Notes: a model not told the origin generated them from the sequence alone. A DNA stretch of 64,000 nt from CAVVAL01 sp963742725 (GCA_963742725.1 CAVUMX010000004.1:620001-684000); one strand, 5' to 3'; shown: positions 43,505 to 53,389, counted from the first letter of the stretch. Program-made: numbers and translations.

Positions 43505-43983
43505 GCCGGATCGTCCGGGTAGGTGTGGCGGGCGCCCTCGCGGCGTCCGCCGCCCTCGGGCTCGCCGCGTGCAGCCCGAAGGCGTCATCGGTCGCGGCGC
43601 TGCGGTTCGTCGACGGGGAGTTCACTCTCCTCATCGCCTCGTGCGACGGGTTCGAAGCGAACCGGATCAGCGTGTACCCGGAGACCAGGAACGTCGCCGG
43701 GAACTGGACGGTGGCCCGTGGCACCGGTGAGGCGCCGCACGAGGTGCCGCTGACGGAGACGCCGCAGGGGTGGACGGTCGAGGTCGACACGCTCGGCGAA
43801 CTGAGGCCGGACACGGAGTACGGCGTCTCGGTGTTCAGCGAGGGCGCCAAGTCCGCGGTCCCGATCAGGTTCACGGTCGAGCAGGTCGCGAAGTTGAAGG
43901 GGGACGACGTCCTCGTCGGGCAACCGGCGGACGTCGGCAAGGCCGTGTCGGAGAAAGAGTTCCGCTCCGACGCGTGCGAGTAG
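43501..43983 (+). CDS. Lipoprotein with Fn3-like domain, candidate immunity/accessory protein of module 1
   Basis: A 160-aa protein starting at GTG 43501, overlapping the ALF gene stop as GTGA. The signal peptide ends in the lipobox LAAC (Cys near 22), so it is anchored on the outer face of the membrane. The rest resembles a fibronectin-III sandwich (GWTVEVDTLGELRPDTEYGVSVFSEG). Small lipoproteins right after an exported toxin gene are often immunity proteins acting outside the membrane. That reading depends on the preceding tip being a toxin. It could equally anchor the giant protein to the cell. Confidence 0.6.
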   Translation: MSRIVRVGVAGALAASAALGLAACSPKASSVAALRFVDGEFTLLIASCDGFEANRISVYPETRNVAGNWTVARGTGEAPHEVPLTETPQGWTVEVDTLGELRPDTEYGVSVFSEGAKSAVPIRFTVEQVAKLKGDDVLVGQPADVGKAVSEKEFRSDACE

Positions 43984-44018
43984 GTCAATTATCGAGAACG
44001 GGGATTGAGGGAATGTCA

Positions 44019-45806
44019 ATGAGACACGTGCGGGCTGGTGGGGCGCTGGTCGCCGCCACGCTCGCGGCCGGCTTGTTAGGGCCGGTCGCGGTTCAGGCGA
44101 TCTCGGGCGGGACTCCCGCCGCGATCGGCAGCTACGGATTCACGGTGAAGCTGGAGAGCGCCGGGCGGAGTTGCGCCGGTGCGCTGGTGGATCCGGAGTG
44201 GGTGATCACGGCGGCGAGCTGCTTCCCGGAGAACATCCCGGCGGGGCAGACCGCGCCGACGGGGGCGCCGAAGGTCGCGTTCACCGCCACGGTCGGCCGT
44301 ACCGACCTGTCGACGACCGCCGGGCACACCGTCGCGGTGACCGACCTCGTCGGGCGTGCGGACCGCAACGTCGTGCTGGCCAGGCTCGCTACGCGGATCA
44401 CGGACGTCGCGCCGGTGTCGATCGGCACGACCGCACCGGCGGCGGGCGACGTGCTCCGGGTCGCCGGCTACGGCCGTACCGGCACCGAGTGGGTGCCTGA
44501 CCTGCTCCACACCGGACAGTTCACGGTCGATGCGGTCCGGCCGACGGGGCTGGACGTCACGGGCCAGGGCAGCGCGGCGATCTGCAAGGGCGACTCCGGC
44601 GGTCCGGCGTTCCGCGAGGTCGAGGGCCGGGTCGAGTTGGTCGGCGTCAACGACCGGTCGTGGCAGGGCGGCTGCTACGAGGCGACCGAGACGCGGCGCG
44701 GGGCGACAGAGTCCCGCGTGGACGACATCGCGAAGTGGATCACGTCGACGACCCGGTTCCGGGGCGTCACGTCGTTCCACTCCTACGCGAATGCCCGGTC
44801 GCGCATCTTCCAGTTTGACAACGTGACGGTGCCGGGCAAGACCGCCGTCCGCTCGATCTGGGACTCCGGTGTCAACGGCTGGGACATGCGCAGGTCGAAG
44901 CCGGTGACCGGTGACTTCACCGGCGACGGCAAGGTCGACGTGGCCGCGCTGTACGACCAGGGCAACAACAGCACGGCGCTCTGGCTGTTCGAGGACATCA
45001 ACGGCAGGACGGCCGTGCAGCCGCGCAAGGTGTGGGAGACGCAGCAGGGCCACTGGGCGTGGAGTTCGAGCACCCCGGTGGCCGGCGACTTCAACGCCGA
45101 CGGCAAGACCGACATCGCGGTGTTCTACCACTACGGCAACTACCACGTGCGGCTCTTCGTGTTCGACCGCGTGGCGTCGGCCGGCAGCCAGCCGTTCAAC
45201 CACGTGACGTGGGACTCCGGGCCCGGGCAGTGGGATCCGGGACGTGCCAAGCCGGTGGCCGGAGACTTCAACGCCGACGGCCGGGCCGACATCGCGGCGT
45301 TCTACAACTACGACGGCAACACCACCGGGCTGTGGCTGTTCGACAACGTGGACGGTGGGGGGAGCGCGGCGCCGCGCAGGACGTGGATCACGGGTGCCGG
45401 CCACTGGTCCTGGGCCGCGACGACTCCGGTTGCTGGCGACTTCACCGGTGACGGCAAGGCCGACATCAGCGCGATCTACCACTACGGCAACTATCACGTG
45501 CGGCTGTTCCTGTTCGACCGGGTCGCGAACCCGGAGAGCGGTCCGTACAACCACGTGACGTGGGATTCCGGCGCCGGGCAGTGGGATCCGGACCGCGCCC
45601 AGGTCGTGGCCGACGACTTCGACAACGACGGGAAGGCCGACCTCGCCGCGCTGTACAACTACGGCAACGCGCAGACCAAGCTGTGGGTGTTCGACCACGT
45701 CGCAGCGGGTGGCACGCCGTTCAACCGGATGGCCTGGGACTCGGGACCGGGCATGTGGAACTGGGCGTCCGGTCAGCCGGTCGCCGGACCAATTGGTCTG
45801 AAGTAG
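44019..45806 (+). CDS. Exported trypsin-fold pseudoprotease with FG-GAP/VCBS repeats (module 1)
   Basis: A 595-aa protein. A signal peptide (1-27) is followed directly by ISGGTPA, equivalent to the trypsin IVGG N-terminus. The S1 fold is complete (residues 28-245), with the C52-C68 loop and GDSGGP at 191-196. The catalytic His position is Ser67 (TAASC) and the Asp position is Asn117 (DRNVVLARL), so normal catalysis is not possible. Residues 255-595 hold five FG-GAP/VCBS units (DFNADGKTDIAVFYHYGN..) that form a calcium-binding propeller. The start at ATG 44019 has GAGGGA eight bases upstream; ATG 44013 is in frame. Codon 20 is TTA. Paralogue at 59102-62014. Confidence 0.82.
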   Translation: MRHVRAGGALVAATLAAGLLGPVAVQAISGGTPAAIGSYGFTVKLESAGRSCAGALVDPEWVITAASCFPENIPAGQTAPTGAPKVAFTATVGRTDLSTTAGHTVAVTDLVGRADRNVVLARLATRITDVAPVSIGTTAPAAGDVLRVAGYGRTGTEWVPDLLHTGQFTVDAVRPTGLDVTGQGSAAICKGDSGGPAFREVEGRVELVGVNDRSWQGGCYEATETRRGATESRVDDIAKWITSTTRFRGVTSFHSYANARSRIFQFDNVTVPGKTAVRSIWDSGVNGWDMRRSKPVTGDFTGDGKVDVAALYDQGNNSTALWLFEDINGRTAVQPRKVWETQQGHWAWSSSTPVAGDFNADGKTDIAVFYHYGNYHVRLFVFDRVASAGSQPFNHVTWDSGPGQWDPGRAKPVAGDFNADGRADIAAFYNYDGNTTGLWLFDNVDGGGSAAPRRTWITGAGHWSWAATTPVAGDFTGDGKADISAIYHYGNYHVRLFLFDRVANPESGPYNHVTWDSGAGQWDPDRAQVVADDFDNDGKADLAALYNYGNAQTKLWVFDHVAAGGTPFNRMAWDSGPGMWNWASGQPVAGPIGLK

Positions 45807-45812
45807 TAGGGC

Positions 45813-45854
45813 GGTCGCTCCGGCCGGGTGTCCCATTCCCCGGCCGGAGCGACC
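45813..45854. terminator. Strong hairpin terminator after module 1
   Basis: Perfect 16-bp stem (45813-45828 with 45839-45854) with a 10-nt loop, starting 7 bp after the stop codon. It marks the end of the 39.6-45.8 kb transcription unit. Confidence 0.85.
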
Positions 45855-46218
45855 CGTCATTCGTCCCTCAGCCCCACCGGCTCACCAGTAGCAGCTCCAG
45901 TGGCACCACCAGTGGCCTACGTGCACCCACAGCCCGAGTCCGATGAGAAGCACCGCTACACACCTCCGGTTCGTAACTTGGAGTTGCCGGCCGGATACCT
46001 TCTGTGGCGATCGCGAATTCAGATTACGTGCTTTTCCACCTGCTGATCCAAAAGGTGGAAATGAGACCCGCGTGACTTGATGAGTGAATTTTCTTCACTC
46101 GCCCAACAGATGATTGCCAGTGGCCGATTGGCTGTGCTTCTGTGGCCTCTCAGGGCCGAAGCGGCATTTCCGCAGCTTGAACGCCTCGTGGGGGCGCGGA
46201 CCCTGCTGGGGGGTAGTC
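45855..46218. other. Gene-free region with hairpins upstream of the PKD-domain gene
   Basis: No supported gene lies here. It is AT-richer than the surroundings from about 45980. Two clean hairpins stand out: TTTCCACCT/AGGTGGAAA (46033-46041 with 46053-46061) and GAGTGAA/TTCACTC (46082-46088 with 46094-46100, loop TTTTC). They probably belong to a long 5' leader of the downstream exported protein. They match no riboswitch class that I can recognise. Confidence 0.5.
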
Positions 46219-48762
46219 ATGCGCATGTGGAAGTCGGCGTTGGTCCTCACGCTCGCGATCGGCATGACGGTGCCGGCGCCCGTCGCCGCCGATCCGCCAC
46301 CGCTCCCGGACCCCGAGCCGGACTACACCCTGATCGGGGACCTTGCGCTGTGCGGCGTGATTCGCCTAGGCACCCTCACCATCCCCGCTTCGAGAACGCT
46401 GCGCGTGGCGACGGAGCCCGACCCGGCGGTCGTCATCCCGTCGCGCGCAGGTGATCCGCCCAAGCAGAACTGCCCGGCGGCTTCCGTCGGCTCCCTCCGG
46501 ATCGAAGCCAACAGGATCATCAACAACGGCACCATCGACGCATCCGGCACCCAGCCGGTCCCGGTGGATCCTTCGGCTGATCCGCCCAGCGGGAACGGCG
46601 GCGGTGCCCACCACGGTGCCGGCGGCGACGGATCGACGGGCACCGGCGGCGAGGCGTACACCGATCCGGACAACCGGCTGAGCGCGACCACCGAACCGGG
46701 CGCACCCGGCGCCGGTACGGCCAAGGGGCTCGGCGGCGGATCGCTGGTGCTGGTCGCGCGGCAGCGCCCGGTCCGGCTCGACCCGGACGATCCCACCATC
46801 ACCTACGTCGACGGCCAGATCGTCAGCACGGGCCCGATGCGCGTCAACGGTATCCAGGGTCGCAGTGACACGTCCGGCACGTGCGGCCAGCCCGACGGCT
46901 CGGTAGCGTTCGCCGGCGTCCACGCACCCGGTGGTGGTGGGGCCGGCGGCGGGATCGTCCTCGACGCGGTTCGCCTCGAACTTTCCGGCCAGCTCTCGGC
47001 GCGGGGCGGTCAGGGCGGGTTCGGCCGCGCGGGCGGGGGCGGCGGCGGAGGCGGCGGCGTCGTCAAGCTGATCGCCCCGATCCAGATCCTGACCGGCGCA
47101 TTTGGCGTGGACGTGGCGGGCGGCACGCCTGGCGGTGCCTGCACGGTCGGCAACCTGCCGAACCCGGCGCCGGTCCCGGGCGAGCAAGGGCAGCCCGGCG
47201 ACCGGGTGGACGTCGCCACGCCACAGGCGACCGCCCACGACCCAGCCAGCTTCTGGAACAGCGGCACCGTACGGGTGCCGGTCAGCGCCGCCGGTTCCTA
47301 CTCCGGCTCCAGCCCGTCCGGCTTCACCGTGTACGTCTGCGGGATCCGGTCGTCCACCAGCGCGCCGCCGGCCGTCCCGACGGCCAACTCGGCCGCCGGC
47401 CCGTGCGGCACCGGACTCGCTCCGCTCGCCACGAAGGCGTTCGCCGGCGTGTTCGCCGTCCAGCCGGGCGACGCCGGTGCCTTCGTCGACCTGCCGCTCG
47501 GTGACGCCGCCGACGACGGCTACTGGGGCGTGTGGGCGGCGATCGTCCGTGGCGCGGCCGTCTCGGATCCGCCGGCCACGGTCCACACCGTGTTCGGCGT
47601 GGACAACACCGCGCCTGCCGTGACGATCACCAGCCCGGCGGCGAACTTCGTGACGTCCGGGCCTGACGTCGTCCTCGACTTCGACCAGTCCGATCCGGAC
47701 GCGGCGGGCGTGCCGTCGGGGATCGCCGCGACCGAGTGCCGCAACGAACTCCCGGCCGCCTCGCCGTACGCGCCCTGCGTGCCCGGGCAGGTCTTCGCGC
47801 TCACTCCCGGCTATGGCGCCAAGCGCATCGGCGTCCGGGTCACCGACGTCGTCGGCAACCTGACCGAGCGGACCGTGTCGGGGTCCTTCGCCAACGCGCC
47901 TCCCGCCGTTGCCGCCGACCGCGCCTCCGTGACCGTGGCCGAGGGCACGCTGGCGTCGATGACGGGCACTGTCGCAGACCGCGAAGCGGTGTCGCTCGGC
48001 GCCTCGATCGGCACGATCGTCGCCGGTCCGGGTGGGACGTGGTCGTGGAGCTACCAGAGCACCGAGGGCCCGGCCGATAGCCAGCAGGTGACGATCACCG
48101 CGACGGACTCGCTCGGCCTCGCCGGCCAGGCACGGTTCGACCTGGTCGTCGCCAACGTGGCTCCGTCGGTCGCGCTGACAGGCCCGCCAGCGGGCGCGCG
48201 GTACGCGGTGGGCGTGCCGGTACCGGTGTCGGCGTCCTTCACCGATCCGGGCACCGCCGACACCCACACCGCCACGGTGTCCTGGGGCGACGGGGAGACG
48301 AGCCCGGTGCCCGCCACGGCCGGCGCCGTCACCGCCGAGCACCGCTACGCCGTGCCGGGGGAGTACCTGGTGACCGTGACCGTCCTCGACGACGACGGCG
48401 GCACCGGCGTCGCCTCCCGCGCGGTGATCGTCACGAAGGCACCGACCGCGCTGAGCGCCGAACCGGCCGTCGCGCGGATCGGGCCCGGGATCACGGTGAA
48501 CCTGCTCAACCTGAAGGCGCGGCTGATCCGGTCCGACACCGGGGCGCCGCTCGCCGGCCAGACCGTCACGATGACCGTGCCGAGGCTGATCGGCGGCACA
48601 CCGATCACCGTCTGCACCGCCGTCACCGGAGCTGACGGCCGGGCCAGCTGCGACGGCACGGCGAATGTCCTGCAGATCGTGCTCAACGCCGGATACCGCG
48701 CCAATTACGCCGGGACCGTGGCGTACCTGCCGTCCACCGCCAGGGGGTCGCTCGTGAGCTGA
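46219..48762 (+). CDS. Large secreted glycine-rich, PKD-domain protein
   Basis: An 847-aa protein from ATG 46219 (a second ATG at 46225 is possible) with a signal peptide ending near VAA at 22-25. Residues about 30-300 are glycine-rich and low-complexity, with parallel-beta-helix-like segments (SLRIEANRIINNGTIDASG, GGIVLDAVRLELSGQLSARGG) and a run of nine glycines near residue 280. Ig-like sandwiches follow (about 350-640), a PKD domain near 665-735 (TATVSWGDGETSPV, HRYAVPGEYLVTVTVLDDDG) and a last Ig-like domain. No catalytic motif is seen. It is probably a surface or matrix adhesin. Confidence 0.72.
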   Translation: MRMWKSALVLTLAIGMTVPAPVAADPPPLPDPEPDYTLIGDLALCGVIRLGTLTIPASRTLRVATEPDPAVVIPSRAGDPPKQNCPAASVGSLRIEANRIINNGTIDASGTQPVPVDPSADPPSGNGGGAHHGAGGDGSTGTGGEAYTDPDNRLSATTEPGAPGAGTAKGLGGGSLVLVARQRPVRLDPDDPTITYVDGQIVSTGPMRVNGIQGRSDTSGTCGQPDGSVAFAGVHAPGGGGAGGGIVLDAVRLELSGQLSARGGQGGFGRAGGGGGGGGGVVKLIAPIQILTGAFGVDVAGGTPGGACTVGNLPNPAPVPGEQGQPGDRVDVATPQATAHDPASFWNSGTVRVPVSAAGSYSGSSPSGFTVYVCGIRSSTSAPPAVPTANSAAGPCGTGLAPLATKAFAGVFAVQPGDAGAFVDLPLGDAADDGYWGVWAAIVRGAAVSDPPATVHTVFGVDNTAPAVTITSPAANFVTSGPDVVLDFDQSDPDAAGVPSGIAATECRNELPAASPYAPCVPGQVFALTPGYGAKRIGVRVTDVVGNLTERTVSGSFANAPPAVAADRASVTVAEGTLASMTGTVADREAVSLGASIGTIVAGPGGTWSWSYQSTEGPADSQQVTITATDSLGLAGQARFDLVVANVAPSVALTGPPAGARYAVGVPVPVSASFTDPGTADTHTATVSWGDGETSPVPATAGAVTAEHRYAVPGEYLVTVTVLDDDGGTGVASRAVIVTKAPTALSAEPAVARIGPGITVNLLNLKARLIRSDTGAPLAGQTVTMTVPRLIGGTPITVCTAVTGADGRASCDGTANVLQIVLNAGYRANYAGTVAYLPSTARGSLVS

Positions 48763-48795
48763 CGGCTCGACGGCCTCACCCACTAGGCTCGCCTG

Positions 48796-50013
48796 ATGGG
48801 CACGGAGGCTGACCGACCGGCGAACGATGTCAGGTTGGAGCGCATCGAAGCAGTCACCGACGCCGCCCTCGCCCATCTCGGGCTGGAAGACCTGCTCGCC
48901 GAGCTGCTGGATCGCGTCCGCGACCTGCTGCGGGCCGACATGGCTACGGTGCTCCTCCTCGACGAGGAGACGAACGAACTCGTGGCCACCGCCGGCCGGG
49001 GCACCGAGGAGGAGGTCCGGCTGGGCGCCCGTGTCCCTGTCGGGAGGGGGTTCGCGGGTCGTGTCGCGGCGGAGCGGCGGCCGGTGCGGATCGAGCACGT
49101 GGACCACACGAACGTGATCAACCCGATCCTGTTGCGGACGGGCGTCAAGTCGGTGGTCGGCGTGCCGATGGTGGTCAGCGGCACGCTGATCGGCGTCCTG
49201 CACGTCGGCACGCTCACGCCGCGCTGGTTCTTCGACGACGACGTCGAGCTGCTCCAGCTGGTCGCCGACAGGATCGCCCTCGCCACCCAGGCGCACATGT
49301 CCGCGCTGGACCGTGCCGCCGCGGCGGCGTTGCGGCGGAGCCTGCTGCCCGGCCGGCTCCCCGCCGTCCCGGGGGTGGACATCGCCGCCCGCTACCTGGC
49401 CGGCGAGCAGTCCGGGGTGGGCGGCGACTGGTACGACGTGTTCAAGCTCCCCAGCGGGAAGATCGGCGTCGTCGTCGGCGACGTGCTGGGCCGGGGCGTC
49501 CGGGCCGCCGCGGTGATGGGCCGCCTGCGCAGCGCTCTGCGCGCGTACGCGCTGGACTACGACGATCCCGCCGAGGTGCTGGAACGGCTGGATCGCAAGG
49601 TGCAGCACTTCGAGACCGACATGATGGCCACCGTCCTGTACGCGGTCTTCGACCCCACGTTCGCGTGGATGTCGGTGTCGGCCGCCGGTCACCTCATGCC
49701 GGTCGTCGCCGCGCCCGGACGTCCGACGGCGCTTCTCGACGTGCCGGTCGACGCCCCGGTCGGGGTCGGGTCGCGGCTGAACCGGCGGACGACGAGGGTC
49801 GAACTGTCGCCCGACGCGGTCCTCTGCTTCTACACCGACGGGCTCGTCGAGCGGCCCGACCGGTCACTCGACGTTGCCTTCGACCAGCTCTGCCGCGTGG
49901 TCACGGCCGATGCCGCCGACGTCGTCTGCGAGACGGTCATCCAGGAACTGCTGGGTACGGCCCCACGCAACGACGACGTCGCCCTGCTGGTCCTGGCCCG
50001 AGAGAAGCCCTGA
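48796..50013 (+). CDS. GAF-SpoIIE (PP2C-type) serine phosphatase
   Basis: A 405-aa protein. A GAF sensor domain (about 15-165; LLRADMATVLLLDEETNELVATAG, GVPMVVSGTLIGVLHVG) is joined to a SpoIIE/PPM phosphatase domain with all metal motifs: GGDWYDVF (about 212), VVGDVLGRG (about 228), LCFYTDGLVERPDRS (about 342) and RNDDVALLVL (about 393). Such proteins dephosphorylate anti-sigma-factor antagonists in partner-switching cascades. No antagonist or anti-sigma gene is next to it. The closest sigma gene lies 3.5 kb away on the other strand and is of ECF type. Confidence 0.9.
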   Translation: MGTEADRPANDVRLERIEAVTDAALAHLGLEDLLAELLDRVRDLLRADMATVLLLDEETNELVATAGRGTEEEVRLGARVPVGRGFAGRVAAERRPVRIEHVDHTNVINPILLRTGVKSVVGVPMVVSGTLIGVLHVGTLTPRWFFDDDVELLQLVADRIALATQAHMSALDRAAAAALRRSLLPGRLPAVPGVDIAARYLAGEQSGVGGDWYDVFKLPSGKIGVVVGDVLGRGVRAAAVMGRLRSALRAYALDYDDPAEVLERLDRKVQHFETDMMATVLYAVFDPTFAWMSVSAAGHLMPVVAAPGRPTALLDVPVDAPVGVGSRLNRRTTRVELSPDAVLCFYTDGLVERPDRSLDVAFDQLCRVVTADAADVVCETVIQELLGTAPRNDDVALLVLAREKP

Positions 50014-50020
50014 CGGGCGA

Positions 50021-50050
50021 GTGCGGGCGCCCCCGGGGGGACGCCCGCAC
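50021..50050. terminator. Bidirectional hairpin terminator
   Basis: GTGCGGGCG (50021-50029) pairs with CGCCCGCAC (50042-50050), and the interior C5/G6 run can extend the stem. It lies between the convergent phosphatase and S8 protease genes. Confidence 0.75.
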
Positions 50051-50056
50051 GACTGG

Positions 50057-53000
50057 TCAGCCTCCCACTGCAACGCGGGTCGTGACCACGGTGAGGCCCG
50101 GAACGTGCGGGCTGTCCATCGTGGTCGTGACGCTGCCGTTTCCGCTGTTCACGCCGCGGACGCGCAGCCCGTAGGTCACCGAGTCGCCAGGCACCGGATC
50201 GGTGCTGGTCACCCGGAGGTCCTCCATGATCGGGAGGGCCTGGGTGTCACCGCCGGAGCCGTTCAGGTTCTCGGCACCCACCACCGTCGCCTGCCCGGCC
50301 GGCGCGCCTGGCAGTGCCGCGGGGTCGTAGGCGTAGCTGATGTCCTCGGCGCCGTCGACACCGATCCACACCTGGAAGTGGCGGTTGGAGTTGGTGCCGA
50401 AGACGTCGACCTGCCATTCGACCACCAGCCAGGTGTTGACGCCGTCGGTGAGCGTCGCGGCCCGGATGCCCTCGTCGTTCGTGCCGTCGAGGTCGGTCCA
50501 GAACGGCGCGAGGATGTTGTTCGGCCGTGCCGGACTCGGGATGACCGGCGAGCAGCACTCGTTGTCCTCGGCCGAGCCGCCGCCGGCGACGATGTACCCG
50601 TTGGAGTCGACGCCGATCTGGGTGTAGCTCCGTCCGGCGTAGACGTACGCGGGCACGTTGAAGTTGATGATGTCCTCGTCACCGATGGCTACCGGCGTGA
50701 CGCCGAAGCCAGCCAGCGGGAGGTAGCCGGCAGGTGAGACACCGGGCGCGATCGACGGCGTGCCCGGCACGGCGCCCGCGAGCGGCACGTTCAACTTCTC
50801 GACCGTGCGGTTGTCGACCACCACCGCGTTGTCGGCGGTGACGACGCGCATGTTGGCGCTGACGTTCGTGGTCAGGTCGACGTCCGTCGCGTTGAACGAG
50901 TTGTTCGTGGCGACGACCGTGCAGTCCGTGACGCCGCGGACCGGGATCCGCTCCGGGCTGCACGAGCTGGTCAGGTTCACCGCGCCCTGCTGCGGCACCC
51001 AGGCGACGGGCAGGTGCAGCGTCGGGTAGCCGTCACGCCGCGGGTCGAGCCGGACCTCGCCGAACTTCTGCCCGGTCCCGGTCGTGGTGCGGATCGTGAT
51101 CGACAGGTTGATCGACTGGTTCGGGTCGAGCGCGAACGACGACGGCAGAACGGTGATCGTGCTGCCCGCGGGCTGCTTCACGGTCACGTCGTAGCGCTGG
51201 CGGAGTCCGCTGACGTTCTTCGCGGTCCGCACGGTGCTGAGCCGACCGGGCATCACCCGGGCGTTGACCGACGGGACGTTGAGGTGGACGGCGTTGATCG
51301 GGTCGTTGCCCAGCGCCGCCATCCGGGCGGCGGTCTCGTCGAACGTGAGGCCGGGCTTGCCCGCCGTGTTGACGCGGATCCGGCCGGCGCCGAAGTCGAA
51401 CGGGTCGGCCGCGGTGGTGAGGTCCTCCTTCTTGACCACGGTGGTGGCGGTCGTCATCAGCGACGACTTGATCTGTCCGGGCGTCCAGCCGGGGTTGAAC
51501 GCCTTGAGCAGGATGGCTGCACCGGCGGTGTGCGGCGACGACATCGACGTACCGGCGATGGCCTGGAAGAGCTCGCCAGGCGGACCCTCCAGCGGCGACT
51601 CGCGGAACGGCGTGTGGCCGGCGAGGATCTGGACGCCGGGTGCGGTCACGTCCGGCTTGATGAAGTGCCCGGCCGGTCCGCGCGAGGAGAACGCGGCCAT
51701 GACGTCGGCCTGGCCGTTCGCCTTCACGCCGGCCGTGAACGAGGCCGTGAGGCCGGGGTTGGCGTTCGCGAACGCCAGGAAGGCGGTGCCGTCGGCCAGG
51801 TGGACCGTCGGGAGCCAGTGGTTGTCGGTCTCGACGTCGGCGAGTGCCGGGTTGTAGAGGATCATCCCGGCGGCCCCGCCCTGGAGCACGTTGAAGCCCT
51901 TCTCCACGCGCGCGTTGCCGCCGCGCTGGCAGGCGACGATCTTGCCGGTGAACGACCCGGCCGGCGCGGGCGCGGTGCACAGCGCGTTGCTGTACGGAGC
52001 GGCGGACGACAGCACCACCGGCAGCGGGCCGGCGCCCGGGGTGATCGACGCGCCGGTCAGGACCGAGGTGGCCCCACCCGGTGCGGTGAGCGTCAGCGTG
52101 GACCGGAACTCGCGGCGCTGCGTGGACGCCGCCACCGTGGTGACCCACGGCGAGAGGTGGTTGGCGGTGCCCGCACCCGGGCCCTCGTTGCCGGCCGAGG
52201 CGGCGACGAACACGCCGGCGGCGTACGCGTCGAGGAAGGCCAGCTCCACCGGGTCGGTCAGCGGCTCGGTGCCGCCGGAGATCGAGAAGTTGATGACCTT
52301 GACGCCGTCGAGGATGGCCTGCTCGACCGCGGCCGCGGAGTCCGAGCCGAAGCAGCCCTGGATGCCGCAGACCTTGTAGACGGAGACCCACGCGCCAGGT
52401 GCGACACCGTTGACCGGCCCGCGCTGGACGCCGAACACCGGCGCGGACGCCAGCGAGTTGCCGGCCGAGGTGGAACCGGTGTGGGTGCCGTGGCCGTTGG
52501 AGTCGCGGGCCGTGTGGAACGGCTCGGCGGCGGCCCGGTCCGGGTCGGACAGGTACGTGGCGAGGAACGGCGCGCCGCCGATCAGCTTGCGGTTGCACAC
52601 GAACGGGTCAGCGGCCGGTGTCAGCGGGTTGTCGCCGAAGTTGCACGTGCGCGGGGTTCCGTCCGCCTTGGGTGGTGGCGCGCCGAGGTTGCCCTGGTGC
52701 GCGAAGGACGGGTGCTCCGGCCACGCGCCGGTGTCGAGCACGCCGAAGATGACGCCCTTGCCGGCGTTCGGCTTGCCGCCGAGTGACGGGTACAGCGCGT
52801 TGGCGCCGATGAACGTCGTGCTGGAGTCGGTGAGCGGCTTGGCGATCGTGTCCTTCTGGACGGCGACCACGCCGGCGATGGCGGCGATCTCGGCGACCTT
52901 GTTGGCCGGGACCGTCGCGGCGATACCGCCGTAGACGAGCCGCAGCTTGCGTCCGACGGACGCCTGCGGGACGCGCTTGCGCAGTTCGGCGACGAAGCGG

Positions 53001-53389
53001 TCCTCCTGGCCGGCGGCGTACTGCTGGTACCTGCGCTCGGCCGCGGACCTGCCGGTGAGCGCCTTGCCGGTCGCGGACGGGCTGGTGGCCGCGTACCCGG
53101 CGATACCGCCGCGGTAGCTGGCAGCGGCGTCGTAGTCGAGCTTGACGATCACGGACACGGGCGCTGTGCCGGACCTGCCGAGCAGGCTGGGGTCGGTCTT
53201 CGCGAGGCGGCTGCTTGGTGACTTGTCCGCCTGTACGCGGTTGGCCGCCGTGAGGGTGGTAGCGGTGAACTGCCCGGCCGGTTCGGCCGCGGCTGGTCCC
53301 CCCGTCCCGGCCAGCACCACGGCTGGGACGAGTAGTGCGACGAACGTACTTCTGACTAACCGACGATCATGCTTCCTGAGCTGGTTCAT
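50057..53389 (-). CDS. Large secreted S8 (subtilisin-family) protease with PA insert
   Basis: A 1110-aa protein from ATG 53389 (GGGGGG upstream) with a signal peptide (to about 36). An I9-type inhibitor pro-domain lies at about 75-182. The catalytic triad is intact: Asp219 (GVLDTG), His300 (GHGTHTG), Ser615 (GTSMSSPH), with oxyanion Asn401. A protease-associated (PA) domain is inserted at about 455-550 (GKIVACQRGGNARVEKG). The C-terminal 450 residues contain Fn3-type and other beta-sandwich domains. It degrades extracellular proteins. Codon 11 is TTA. It lies 99 bp downstream of the sigma factor gene on the same strand and may be under its control. Confidence 0.9.
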   Translation of the reverse strand: MNQLRKHDRRLVRSTFVALLVPAVVLAGTGGPAAAEPAGQFTATTLTAANRVQADKSPSSRLAKTDPSLLGRSGTAPVSVIVKLDYDAAASYRGGIAGYAATSPSATGKALTGRSAAERRYQQYAAGQEDRFVAELRKRVPQASVGRKLRLVYGGIAATVPANKVAEIAAIAGVVAVQKDTIAKPLTDSSTTFIGANALYPSLGGKPNAGKGVIFGVLDTGAWPEHPSFAHQGNLGAPPPKADGTPRTCNFGDNPLTPAADPFVCNRKLIGGAPFLATYLSDPDRAAAEPFHTARDSNGHGTHTGSTSAGNSLASAPVFGVQRGPVNGVAPGAWVSVYKVCGIQGCFGSDSAAAVEQAILDGVKVINFSISGGTEPLTDPVELAFLDAYAAGVFVAASAGNEGPGAGTANHLSPWVTTVAASTQRREFRSTLTLTAPGGATSVLTGASITPGAGPLPVVLSSAAPYSNALCTAPAPAGSFTGKIVACQRGGNARVEKGFNVLQGGAAGMILYNPALADVETDNHWLPTVHLADGTAFLAFANANPGLTASFTAGVKANGQADVMAAFSSRGPAGHFIKPDVTAPGVQILAGHTPFRESPLEGPPGELFQAIAGTSMSSPHTAGAAILLKAFNPGWTPGQIKSSLMTTATTVVKKEDLTTAADPFDFGAGRIRVNTAGKPGLTFDETAARMAALGNDPINAVHLNVPSVNARVMPGRLSTVRTAKNVSGLRQRYDVTVKQPAGSTITVLPSSFALDPNQSINLSITIRTTTGTGQKFGEVRLDPRRDGYPTLHLPVAWVPQQGAVNLTSSCSPERIPVRGVTDCTVVATNNSFNATDVDLTTNVSANMRVVTADNAVVVDNRTVEKLNVPLAGAVPGTPSIAPGVSPAGYLPLAGFGVTPVAIGDEDIINFNVPAYVYAGRSYTQIGVDSNGYIVAGGGSAEDNECCSPVIPSPARPNNILAPFWTDLDGTNDEGIRAATLTDGVNTWLVVEWQVDVFGTNSNRHFQVWIGVDGAEDISYAYDPAALPGAPAGQATVVGAENLNGSGGDTQALPIMEDLRVTSTDPVPGDSVTYGLRVRGVNSGNGSVTTTMDSPHVPGLTVVTTRVAVGG

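Noticed and set aside
46366..49692. 1108-codon open frame on the minus strand
   Set aside because: Antisense to the PKD and SpoIIE genes, low complexity, no motifs or suitable start.
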